NCBI RefSeq assembly: GCF_001425665.1
Contig: NZ_LMCX01000001.1
Location: forward strand, 584,957 to 648,956
DNA: 64,000 nucleotides
Origin: Yonghaparkia sp. Root332
GTDB lineage: Bacteria > Actinomycetota > Actinomycetes > Actinomycetales > Microbacteriaceae
Direction: 5' to 3'
The translations under genes and the position numbers were made by a program. Below the pieces are notes generated by a model. It saw only the letters and a list, made by a program, of their open reading frames with translations, was not told the DNA's origin and did not search any database. This document shows positions 37,094-44,834 of this stretch, one piece after another (within the stretch, counting starts at the first letter, position 1; each line of letters opens with the position of its first letter).

Positions 37094-37447
37094 ATGGAGA
37101 CCAACGACATGACTCGACTCAACCTGCTCGGCGACTCCGCGACGGCGAGCGGCGGCGGATGCTGCGGCGGCGGCGCGTGCGGCTGCGGCCACGGCGCGGC
37201 CGAGGCCCCCACGACGGCCGACGCGACCGCCGCCGTCGACGCGAACGAGTACCTCGTGACCGGCATGACGTGCGGCCACTGCGTCGCGAGCGTCAAGGAG
37301 GAGGTCGGCGCCGTCGACGGCGTGCAGGCCGTGGAGGTCGCGCTCGTCAAGGGCGGTGCCTCGCGCGTGACCGTGCAGTCGGCGGGCCCGATCGACGAGG
37401 CGAAGATCCGCGCCGCCGTCGAGGAGGCGGGCTACCAGCTCGCCTGA
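37094..37447 (+). CDS. copZ: Copper chaperone with heavy-metal-associated domain (CopZ-like)
   Basis: The 117-residue protein has an HMA domain in its second half (about 50-117) with the copper site MTCGHCVASV and the family ending EEAGYQLA. The N-terminal half contains a Gly/Cys/His run, GGGCCGGGACGCGHG at about 16-30, which is an extra metal-binding segment. It should pass Cu(I) to CopA. A second start at 37109 is possible. Control by a copper-sensing CsoR is suggested by the operator upstream; csoR is not in this window. Confidence 0.92.
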   Translation: METNDMTRLNLLGDSATASGGGCCGGGACGCGHGAAEAPTTADATAAVDANEYLVTGMTCGHCVASVKEEVGAVDGVQAVEVALVKGGASRVTVQSAGPIDEAKIRAAVEEAGYQLA

Positions 37448-37529
37448 TCGCCCTCACGACCGGCCCTCGCGCCGCGCCCTCGCAGGCCGCGGAACGAGGG
37501 CCGTCGGCATTCATCCGACTGGGGTTGTG

Positions 37530-37546
37530 ATACCCCCCGGGGGTAT
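37530..37546. promoter_or_regulatory. CsoR-type copper operator upstream of DUF305-copA
   Basis: ATACCCCCCGGGGGTAT is a near-perfect palindrome with the same TACCCC/GGGGTA arms as the site at 37063. A CAATACT element just downstream (37548-37554) could be the -10 box, so bound repressor would block transcription of the two genes that follow. Confidence 0.75.
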
Positions 37547-37576
37547 GCAATACTCGTCGCGACAGGGAGGCCCACC

Positions 37577-38215
37577 ATGACTCGCACGACCATCGTTCGA
37601 CCCGCTCGCCGCCGCGCATCCGCCGCCGCCGCGATCGCCGGCGCCGCCGCACTCGCGCTCGCCCTCGCCGGGTGCGTGACCGTGAACACGGGCGGCTCGA
37701 ACGGCCCGGGCGGGATGCCCATGGGCGACCTGCCCGACGGCGTCAACCAGGCCGACGCCATGTTCACGATGATGATGATCCCCCACCACGAGCAGGCCGT
37801 CGAGATGAGCGAGCTCGTGCTCGGGCGCGACGACATCGACCCCGAGATCGTCGCGCTCGCCGAGGAGATCATCGCCGCGCAGGATCCCGAGATCGAGCTC
37901 ATGGAGGACTGGCTCGACGACTGGGGCGTGCCGAGCATGCCCGGCGCCGGCCACGGCGGCGGCCATGGCGACGGAGGCCCCGGCGGCATGATGAGCGACG
38001 ACGACCTCGACGCGATCGAGGACGCTCAGGGCGACGAGGCCGAGCTGCTCTACCTCGAGGGCATGATCGAGCACCACGAGGGCGCGATCGACATGGCGCA
38101 AGACGTGCTCGACGACGGCGAATCGACCGAGGTGGCTGAGCTCGCCGACACGATCATCGAGACCCAGCAGGTCGAGATCGACCTCATGCGCGACCTCATC
38201 GCCGACCGCAGCTGA
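37577..38215 (+). CDS. DUF305 lipoprotein
   Basis: The 212-residue lipoprotein has a signal peptide with lipobox LALAGC (Cys at about 34). Two DUF305 ferritin-like helical motifs are visible, MMMIPHHEQAVEM and GMIEHHEGAIDMAQ, with a His/Gly/Met-rich linker between them. DUF305 proteins cluster with copper-resistance genes and probably bind metal outside the membrane; this is family context rather than proof. GGGAGG ribosome site before ATG; copA follows 15 nt later. Confidence 0.92.
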   Translation: MTRTTIVRPARRRASAAAAIAGAAALALALAGCVTVNTGGSNGPGGMPMGDLPDGVNQADAMFTMMMIPHHEQAVEMSELVLGRDDIDPEIVALAEEIIAAQDPEIELMEDWLDDWGVPSMPGAGHGGGHGDGGPGGMMSDDDLDAIEDAQGDEAELLYLEGMIEHHEGAIDMAQDVLDDGESTEVAELADTIIETQQVEIDLMRDLIADRS

Positions 38216-38230
38216 CCCGGAGCGACACCC

Positions 38231-40540
38231 ATGACAGTCACGAACCCCACCACCTCCGCGCCGGTCGCGACCAGCGCGCCCGAGCTGCAGCTCGACCTCG
38301 TCGGCATGACGTGCGCCTCGTGCGCCAACCGCATCGAGCGCGGACTCAACAAGGTGCGGGGCGTCGAGGCGACCGTGAACTACGCGACCGAGAAGGCGAC
38401 CGTGCGCGTCGCCCCGGACGCCGAGGGGCAGCTCGACGCCTCGGTGCTCATCGCGGCGGTCGAGAAGGCCGGGTACCAGGCCAGCGTGACGGCGCCGCGC
38501 GTGGCGGGCGGGGCATCCGCCGCCGCATCGGGCGCTGCCGGCGGCGCCGGCGAGGCCCGCCCGGACGCGCTCGCCGCCCTGCGCCAGCGCCTCATCATCT
38601 CGGCCGTGCTCACGGTGCCCGTGCTGCTGATGTCGATGATCCCGCCGCTGCAGTTCACCTACTGGCAGTGGCTGGCGCTCACGCTCGCGGCGCCCGTCGC
38701 GGTGTGGGGGGCGTGGCCGTTCCACCGGGCGGCGGCCGTCAATGCGCGGCACGGCAACGCCACGATGGACACCCTCATCTCGCTCGGCGTCTCGGCGGCG
38801 TTCCTGTGGTCGCTGTACGCGCTGTTCCTCGGCGAGGCCGGCATGCCGGGCATGACGATGACGCTGCAGCTCTTCGGAACTCCCGAGACCGGCGCGCACG
38901 AGATCTACCTCGAGGTCGCCGCCGCCGTGACGGTGTTCATCCTGCTCGGGCGGTACCTCGAGGCGCGCGCCAAGCGCGAGTCGGGGGCGGCGCTCGCCGC
39001 CCTGCTCGACCTCGCGGCGCGCGACGCCTCGGTTCTGCGCGACGGCGTCGAGGTGAAGGTGCCCGTCGACCAGCTGCAGGTCAATGACCGCTTCGTCGTG
39101 CGCCCGGGCGAGAAGATCGCCACCGACGGCGTCGTCGTCGAGGGTGCGTCGTCGGTCGACGCGTCGCTGCTGACCGGCGAATCGGTGCCGGTCGACGTCG
39201 AGATGGATTCGCGCGTCGTCGGCGGCACCGTCAACGTCTCAGGGCGCATCGTCGTCGAGGCCTCGCGCGTGGGCGCCGACACCGAGCTCGCGCGCCTCGG
39301 CCGCCTCGTCGAAGAGGCGCAGACCGGCAAGGCCGAGGTGCAGCGCCTCGCCGACCGCGTCTCGGGCATCTTCGTGCCCGTCGTCATCGCGCTGTCGCTG
39401 CTGACGCTGCTCGGCTGGGTGCTGTTCACGGGCTCGATCGAGCTCGGCTTCACCGCGGCCGTCGCCACGCTCATCATCGCGTGCCCGTGCGCGCTCGGCC
39501 TCGCCACCCCGACGGCGCTCATGGTCGGCACGGGGCGAGGCTCGCAGCTGGGCATCCTCATCAAGGGGCCCCAGGTGCTCGAGAGCACCCGCCGCATCGA
39601 CACGATCGTGCTCGACAAGACGGGCACCGTGACGACGGGGCGGATGTCCGTGACGGCCGTCGTGCCGGCTGACGGGTTCTCGTCATCGTCGTTGCTGTCG
39701 CTCGCCGCGGCCGCGGAGGAGGGCAGCGAGCACCCGCTCGCTCGCGCGGTGGTCGATCACGCGCGCGGGGCCCGAGTCGCCCTGCCTGCGGCTGAGGGCT
39801 TCGCGTCGCACGCTGGTCTGGGTGTGACCGCGGTCGTCGACGGTCGCGCTGTGACGATCGGTCGGGCTGCGTGGCTGTCGTCGGAGTGGGCCATCTCGAT
39901 GCCGGCCGACGCGCTGTCGTCGTTCGAGGCGGAGGGGGCGACGCCCATCGCCGTCGCGGTCGACGGAGCCTTCGCGGGCGTCGTCGTGCTCGCGGACACG
40001 CTCAAGCCGGAGGCGGAGCTGGCGATCTCGCGGCTGCGCGATCTGGGGCTCGATGTCGTGCTGCTGACGGGGGACAACGAGGGTGCGGCTTCGGCCGTGG
40101 CCGACCGGCTCGGCATCGGCGAGGTGCACGCAGGCGTGACGCCGTCGGGCAAGCTCGACGTGATCCGCGAGCTTCAGGTTCAGGGGCACGTCGTCGCGAT
40201 GGTGGGCGACGGGGTCAACGATGCGGCGGCGCTCGCCGCGGCCGACCTGGGCATCGCGATGGGCAGCGGAACCGACGCCGCGATCGCAGCCTCCGATCTC
40301 ACGATCGTGTCGGGCGACCTGCTGGTCGTGGCCGACGGCATCCGCCTCGCGCGGCGCACGCTGCGCACGATCATCGGCAACCTGTTCTGGGCGTTCGGGT
40401 ACAACGTCGCGGCGATCCCGGTCGCGATGCTCGGGCTGCTCAACCCGCTGCTCGCGGGGCTCGCCATGGCGTTCTCGAGCGTGTTCGTCGTCACGAACTC
40501 GCTGCGTCTGCGCGGGTTCAGGCCGCTGCCGCGGCCGTAG
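38231..40540 (+). CDS. copA: Copper-translocating P-type ATPase
   Basis: CopA pumps Cu(I) out of the cell. The 769-residue P1B-type ATPase has an N-terminal HMA domain with [11 protein letters not shown], eight transmembrane helices, the actuator TGES, the membrane copper site [10 protein letters not shown], the phosphorylation motif DKTGT and the hinge [10 protein letters not shown]. Length and motifs are normal. A degraded copy of its last 115 bases lies at 41445-41560, evidence of a local tandem duplication. Confidence 0.96.
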   Translation: MTVTNPTTSAPVATSAPELQLDLVGMTCASCANRIERGLNKVRGVEATVNYATEKATVRVAPDAEGQLDASVLIAAVEKAGYQASVTAPRVAGGASAAASGAAGGAGEARPDALAALRQRLIISAVLTVPVLLMSMIPPLQFTYWQWLALTLAAPVAVWGAWPFHRAAAVNARHGNATMDTLISLGVSAAFLWSLYALFLGEAGMPGMTMTLQLFGTPETGAHEIYLEVAAAVTVFILLGRYLEARAKRESGAALAALLDLAARDASVLRDGVEVKVPVDQLQVNDRFVVRPGEKIATDGVVVEGASSVDASLLTGESVPVDVEMDSRVVGGTVNVSGRIVVEASRVGADTELARLGRLVEEAQTGKAEVQRLADRVSGIFVPVVIALSLLTLLGWVLFTGSIELGFTAAVATLIIACPCALGLATPTALMVGTGRGSQLGILIKGPQVLESTRRIDTIVLDKTGTVTTGRMSVTAVVPADGFSSSSLLSLAAAAEEGSEHPLARAVVDHARGARVALPAAEGFASHAGLGVTAVVDGRAVTIGRAAWLSSEWAISMPADALSSFEAEGATPIAVAVDGAFAGVVVLADTLKPEAELAISRLRDLGLDVVLLTGDNEGAASAVADRLGIGEVHAGVTPSGKLDVIRELQVQGHVVAMVGDGVNDAAALAAADLGIAMGSGTDAAIAASDLTIVSGDLLVVADGIRLARRTLRTIIGNLFWAFGYNVAAIPVAMLGLLNPLLAGLAMAFSSVFVVTNSLRLRGFRPLPRP

Positions 40541-40647
40541 GGATACGCGGGTCGGGCTGCGGCCTTCGCGGGTCGGGCGTTCGGGCGGCGGGTGCCGTGC
40601 GCCGGGCGGCGGGTCGGGCGCGGGGCACCTGCCGCTCGGGCCGTCCG

Positions 40648-40706
40648 CCCTTCCAGAAGTACGGATCGGGCGAATCGGACTCACGCGCTCCGTAGTTCTG
40701 GAAGGG
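40648..40706 (+). repeat. Hairpin element copy 1 with conserved loop
   Basis: An 11-bp stem CCCTTCCAGAA (40648-40658) pairs with TTCTGGAAGGG (40696-40706). After a G-G mismatch, a second stem TACGGA/TCCGTA (40660-40665, 40689-40694) closes a 23-nt loop beginning TCGGGCGAATCG. The same architecture occurs in opposite orientation at 40725-40787 with a different outer stem but a conserved loop. The spacer 40541-40880 holds no gene; these two elements are its main content. Confidence 0.75.
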
Positions 40707-40724
40707 GCGACGATGCGGGCCCGC

Positions 40725-40787
40725 CGCGCTTCGATGATTGCGGACGGGGTGAGCGCGATTCGCCCGATCCGCACATATCGAAGCGCG
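40725..40787 (-). repeat. Hairpin element copy 2, inverted, stem bases changed but pairing kept
   Basis: The outer stem is CGCGCTTCGAT (40725-40735) with ATCGAAGCGCG (40777-40787), the inner stem TGCGGA/TCCGCA (40739-40744, 40768-40773), and the loop again 23 nt. Read on the minus strand the loop starts TCGGGCGAATCG and matches copy 1 at about 18 of 23 positions. Both copies have an 11-bp outer stem, a 6-bp inner stem and equal loop length, so pairing is conserved while stem sequence differs. Confidence 0.75.
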
Positions 40788-40880
40788 CGCGGCAGAGGGG
40801 TCCTTGAGGCGGCGGTCCGAGTGGCGGGCAGCGGCGGTGCGGGCAGAGGAGAGCGGCGGTGCGGGCGACGCGGCGGGCGG

Positions 40881-41447
40881 CTAGGGCCGCGGCTCCGCCG
40901 CTCGCACGCGCGGCATCGGCAGGGCGACCGGCGCGCTCGGGAGGCGCAACTCCCCCGCCGCGCCGACCGGCACCACGGGTGACCGCGGGGTCACGGGCGG
41001 CACGGGAACGTAGGCGGCGCCGAGCGGCGGGCGAGCATCCGCCTCGCCGCGATTCGGCCACAGGGCGAAGGCGCGCTCCGCCTGCGCGGTGATCGTGAGC
41101 GACGGGTTGACGCCGAGGTTCGCCGAGATCGCCGCCCCGTCGACGACGTGCAGCCCGGAGTGCCCGAACACGCGGTGGTACGGGTCGACGACGCCGGTCG
41201 CCGCCGAGTCGCCGATGGGGCATCCGCCGAGGAAGTGCGCCGTCATCGGCACGTCGAAGACCTCGGTGATGCCCGACTGGGCGAATCCGCTCATGTGCGT
41301 CGCCATGAGCCCGTAGGCCTCGTTCGCCTCGGGCAGGTAGGTCGGGTTCGGCTCGCCGTGACCCTGGCTCGACCGCAGCCGGAATCGCCCGAAGAGCCCG
41401 CGTCCGGCGCGCACCGTGAGCGAGTTGTCGCGGTTCTGCATGACGAG
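40881..41447 (-). pseudogene. C-terminal fragment of GMC oxidoreductase (duplicate)
   Basis: This stretch encodes about 185 residues almost identical to the C-terminal third of the GMC oxidoreductase at 43009-44832, including HFLGGCPIGDS, DPYHRVFGHSGLHVVD and NPSLTITAQAERAFALWP. Homology stops abruptly at 41447, inside the gene, where sequence resembling the copA 3' end begins. The FAD-binding N-terminus is missing, so it cannot be an active enzyme. The reading frame is still open, so the duplication is recent or the fragment is kept similar by gene conversion. Confidence 0.88.
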
Positions 41448-41560
41448 ATGCTGGGCATTCTCACCCCGCTGCTCGAGGGGCTCGTCAAGGCGTTCTCGAG
41501 CGTCTTCCTCAGACGAACTCGCTGTGGACGCGTCGGTTCAAGACGCGGGCAGAGCCGTAG
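41445..41560 (+). pseudogene. Degraded copA 3'-end fragment
   Basis: The bases resemble the last 115 bases of copA (40426-40540): GATGCTGGGC, CCCGCTGCTCGAGGGGCTCG, GCGTTCTCGAGCGT, GAACTCGCTG and a final CCGTAG all align, with substitutions and small indels that destroy the frame. It is fused directly to the truncated GMC copy. Together they mark the junction of a tandem duplication. Confidence 0.75.
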
Positions 41561-41774
41561 GTCGCGCTGATGACGAAAACGGGGAACCCATTTCCACAGT
41601 TACGACGGCATCACGCGGAGACACTGCAGGCAAAGGGCTACGTCGGCAAGAGGTCCCGAGGGGGGCCTTCGGTGCGCTCTCGCCGCGCGCACCCCACTAT
41701 TCAGGTGAGAAAAGGCGACGGCGGAGAAGGACTCAAGCGTGTCGGCAGTTCCGAATGGGCCGAGTTTCGCGAGC

Positions 41775-42311
41775 TCACATTGCAGTCCCGGGACTCGGAT
41801 TCTCGGTGAACCCCGCCCTGACGAGCTTAGGGTCCCCGGCAGCTGTGATGACGAGATCGCGGTCGCCTATCACGAACCGGCAGAAGTGGGTGTCCCGAAC
41901 ATGCCGGCTGTGACCACGATACGTATGTTCACCTATATTGAAGCTCTTTAAGTCCAATCTCGATGAGCCGAAAGAGTCTTCGAGCGCCCGCAAAGTTGAG
42001 CCAGGGTCTGCAGCGGCTTCTACTGAATTCTGAGAGATCCAATACTCCGAGAAATGTAGAAAATCCATTTCAGGTTGGTGATCGCTGATCGCATAAGTTC
42101 GCACACTGATCGTTCTTGGAACACGATAATGCAGCGAATTTTCGTCGACCTGGTGAGATTCCACGTACAGATCGAGAAATGAGATGCCGAACAATGCCGC
42201 ATGCTGATCTCGGCTGATATAGAACCGGCGACCGTCGGCGAGCGAGGATTGCGAACGGAGTTCTTCTCTGGCGCGCTCAAGAGCAACAGTTCGGTCGGAA
42301 GGCACAGTCAT
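41775..42311 (-). CDS. Hypothetical protein, AT-rich cargo gene
   Basis: An unrecognised 178-residue soluble protein beginning MTVPSDRTVALERAREEL behind a GAAAGAGG ribosome site. It has a mixed helix/strand composition with aromatic-rich stretches (FYISRDQHAALFGISFLDLY, then HFSEYWISQNS) and no membrane segment. It follows the secreted protein gene after 14 nt in the same operon. Composition is far less GC-rich than the surroundings, so it was probably acquired. Bases 41561-41774 beyond its end carry no supported gene. Confidence 0.7.
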   Translation of the reverse strand: MTVPSDRTVALERAREELRSQSSLADGRRFYISRDQHAALFGISFLDLYVESHQVDENSLHYRVPRTISVRTYAISDHQPEMDFLHFSEYWISQNSVEAAADPGSTLRALEDSFGSSRLDLKSFNIGEHTYRGHSRHVRDTHFCRFVIGDRDLVITAAGDPKLVRAGFTENPSPGTAM

Positions 42312-42325
42312 CGAGAGCCTCTTTC

Positions 42326-42949
42326 TTAGATCGTGTCTCGGGGCAGGAGCCCGCTGCAGGTTCCGAGAGTCGTCGTGACGATGCCGCTGGCTACTCCGCT
42401 TACCGAAGCGTTTGTGGCGGCCGCCCCCACGTTATAGGAGAAATTCGTCCCCCAGTTGAGTGCCCCTGGGAAGGGCGGGAATCCATCCCTATTCACGATG
42501 GTGTTACCAGTTCGGGCAGACAAAGAGATGCTCCACTGGTGATAGACCGACCCGCCGTAGAGGCCATTCAGGCTGTAAGACGTGTAGCCCGAGGTCTTGG
42601 TATAGAGAGTGAGCGTTGCGGACCCGCAGTTGCCACTTACTGTGCCTTGGGTCACAATTGAAGTCGGCTTGACTTGTTTTGTCGTTGGATTGAATTTGAA
42701 TGAGGCGCCAACAAGACTGCCTTTGGGAGTTCCGACCGGGACGGCATATTGCCACCCAGCAGTATCTGTACGAATTTTATATCCGTTGTCAACGGCCCGC
42801 GGAATATCGAACCCGTCAAACATCAGCTGGCTAGTCGAGACGAACCTGTCGGGTTGGCTCTCCTTCGCCTGGGCGGCGGCCGGTTGGCTGGTGCCAATTG
42901 CCGATATAAGAAGAAGGCCGACCGACGCAAGTATTGCTCTCGGATTCAT
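42326..42949 (-). CDS. Secreted hypothetical protein, AT-rich cargo gene
   Basis: The 207-residue protein has a clear Sec signal peptide (MNPRAILASVGLLLISAIG, cleavage near AAAQA at about 27) and a mature beta-rich domain with many Ser, Thr, Gly and Tyr. Two Cys, in SGNCGSAT and GTCSGLL, may form a disulfide. No family is recognised. It is first in a two-gene operon with the 178-residue protein; both are roughly half GC while flanks are near 70 percent. It fills the spacer between the copA fragment and the intact GMC gene. Confidence 0.75.
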   Translation of the reverse strand: MNPRAILASVGLLLISAIGTSQPAAAQAKESQPDRFVSTSQLMFDGFDIPRAVDNGYKIRTDTAGWQYAVPVGTPKGSLVGASFKFNPTTKQVKPTSIVTQGTVSGNCGSATLTLYTKTSGYTSYSLNGLYGGSVYHQWSISLSARTGNTIVNRDGFPPFPGALNWGTNFSYNVGAAATNASVSGVASGIVTTTLGTCSGLLPRDTI

Positions 42950-43008
42950 AGGCAGACAGTAAACGCAGCCTTAACTCGAGGGATAGTCGGCACTTTGGGG
43001 GACGAGTA

Positions 43009-44832
43009 CTAGGCGGCTGGGTCGACGGGCGTCGTCAGCTCCGCCGCTCGCACGCGCGGCATCGGCAGGGCGACCGGCGCGCTCGGGAGGCGCAGCTCGC
43101 CACTCGCGCCGACCGGCACCACGGGCGAGCGCGGGGGCACGGGCGGCAGGGGCTGGTAGGCGGCGCCGAGCTGCGGTCGAGCATCCGCCTCGCCGCGATT
43201 CGGCCATAGGGCGAAGGCGCGCTCCGCCTGCGCGGTGATCGTGAGCGACGGGTTGACGCCGAGGTTCGCTGAGATCGCCGCGGCGTCGACGACGTGCAGC
43301 CCGGAGTGCCCGAAGACGCGGTGGTACGGGTCGACGACGCCGGTCGCGGGGGAGTCGCCGATGGGGCACCCGCCGAGGAAGTGCGCCGTCATCGGCACGT
43401 CGAAGACCTCGCTGATGCCCGACTGCGCGAAGCCGTTCATGTGCTGCGCCATGAGCCCGTAGGCCTCGTTCGCCTCGGGCAGGTAAGTGGGGTTCGGCTC
43501 GCCGTGGCCCTGGCTCGACCGCAGCCGGAAGCGCCCGAAGAGCCCGCGCCCCGCGCGCACCGTGAGCGAGTTGTCACGGTTCTGCATGACGAGGCCGACG
43601 ATGGTGCGCTCGCTCCAGCTGCCGAGGCCGAACACCATCGACGCGACGCGGGAGGGGTGGCGCAGCAGCTGGCCGATCCAGAGCAGCCAGCGCGGCGTGC
43701 GGCGACCGCCCGGCACGGCGAGCGTCGCCAGCAGCGCGAGGGCGTTGGATCCGTGGCCGTAGCGGCAGGGCTCGATGTGCGTGTGCTCGTCGGGGTGGAT
43801 CGACGAGGTGATCGCGACGCCGCGCGTCATGTCGACGCCGCGCGCGTGGCGCAGGGCGGTGGATGCTCCGCCGAGGGCCTCGGAGTTCGTGCGGGTCAGC
43901 TCGCCCAGCCGGTCGGAGATGCCCGGCAGATGCCCCTCGGCCTTCATGCGGTGCAGCAGCTGCTGGGTGCCCCAGGCTCCCGCGGCGACGACGACCTGAT
44001 CGGCCGTGAGCGTGCGCTCGGTGCGGCGGCCCTTGCCGGTCGCGCGGGTGGTGACGGTGTAGCCGCCGCCGGGTCGAGGCGCGACGCGGGTCACCGTCGT
44101 GAGCGGCTGCACGACCGCACCCGCCGACTCGGCGAGGTGCAGGTAGTTCTTCACGAGCGTGTTCTTCGCGTTGTGCCGGCAGCCCGTCATGCACTCGCCG
44201 CACTCGAGGCAGCCGCGCCGAGCGGGGCCCGCTCCGCCGAAGTAGGGGTCGGGGGCCTCGACGTCGGCGCCCTCGCCGAAGTAGACGCCGACGGGGGTGA
44301 GGTGGAAGCTGTCGGCGACGCCGAGGTCGGCGGCCACCTTCTGCATGATGACGTCGGCGGGCGTGATCGTCGGGTTCTGCGCGACGCCGAGCATGCGGCT
44401 CGCCTGGTCGTAGTACGCGTCGAGCTCGGCCTTCCAGTCGGTGATGTGCGCCCACTGCCGGTCGGTGAAGAAGGCGTCGCTCGCCGGTCGGTAGAGCGTG
44501 TTCGCGTAGACGAGCGAGCCGCCGCCGACGCCTGCCCCGGCGAGGATCATGACGTCGTCGAGCAGGTGGATGCGCTGGATGCCCAGCAGGCCGAGCGCGG
44601 GCGCCCAGAAGAACTTCTTCAGGCTCCACGAGTTCTTCGCGAACTCGTCGTCCGCGAAGCGGCGACCGGCCTCGAGCACCGCGACGCGGTAGCCCTTCTC
44701 GACCAGGCGCAGGGCGGCGACCGAGCCGCCGAAGCCGGAGCCGACGACGATGACGTCGAGGTGGTCGGGGGCGTGCGACCCGGGTGCGGTGCGGTCGCGC
44801 GGCTCGGGCGCGGTCGGGCGTGCGTCGAGCAT
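43009..44832 (-). CDS. GMC family oxidoreductase (cholesterol-oxidase-like)
   Basis: The 607-residue flavoenzyme should oxidise an alcohol to an aldehyde or ketone. It has the FAD-binding VIVVGSGFGGSVAALRL near 27, GAGVGGGSLVYANTLYRP, a Cys-rich CLECGECMTGCRHNAKNTL as in ChoD-like proteins, and the C-terminal HFLGGCPIGDS and NPSLTITAQAERA motifs. The frame continues upstream to 47247 antisense to other genes, but the ATG at 44832 gives the family N-terminus. It follows an aldehyde dehydrogenase gene by two bases, implying sequential alcohol-aldehyde-acid oxidation. The natural substrate is unknown. Confidence 0.9.
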   Translation of the reverse strand: MLDARPTAPEPRDRTAPGSHAPDHLDVIVVGSGFGGSVAALRLVEKGYRVAVLEAGRRFADDEFAKNSWSLKKFFWAPALGLLGIQRIHLLDDVMILAGAGVGGGSLVYANTLYRPASDAFFTDRQWAHITDWKAELDAYYDQASRMLGVAQNPTITPADVIMQKVAADLGVADSFHLTPVGVYFGEGADVEAPDPYFGGAGPARRGCLECGECMTGCRHNAKNTLVKNYLHLAESAGAVVQPLTTVTRVAPRPGGGYTVTTRATGKGRRTERTLTADQVVVAAGAWGTQQLLHRMKAEGHLPGISDRLGELTRTNSEALGGASTALRHARGVDMTRGVAITSSIHPDEHTHIEPCRYGHGSNALALLATLAVPGGRRTPRWLLWIGQLLRHPSRVASMVFGLGSWSERTIVGLVMQNRDNSLTVRAGRGLFGRFRLRSSQGHGEPNPTYLPEANEAYGLMAQHMNGFAQSGISEVFDVPMTAHFLGGCPIGDSPATGVVDPYHRVFGHSGLHVVDAAAISANLGVNPSLTITAQAERAFALWPNRGEADARPQLGAAYQPLPPVPPRSPVVPVGASGELRLPSAPVALPMPRVRAAELTTPVDPAA

Positions 44833-44834
44833 CC

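Noticed and set aside
41570..41809. 79-codon plus-strand frame in the rearranged spacer
   Set aside because: No ribosome site, no recognised motif, and it overlaps the 3' end of the opposing cargo gene; probably chance in decayed sequence.
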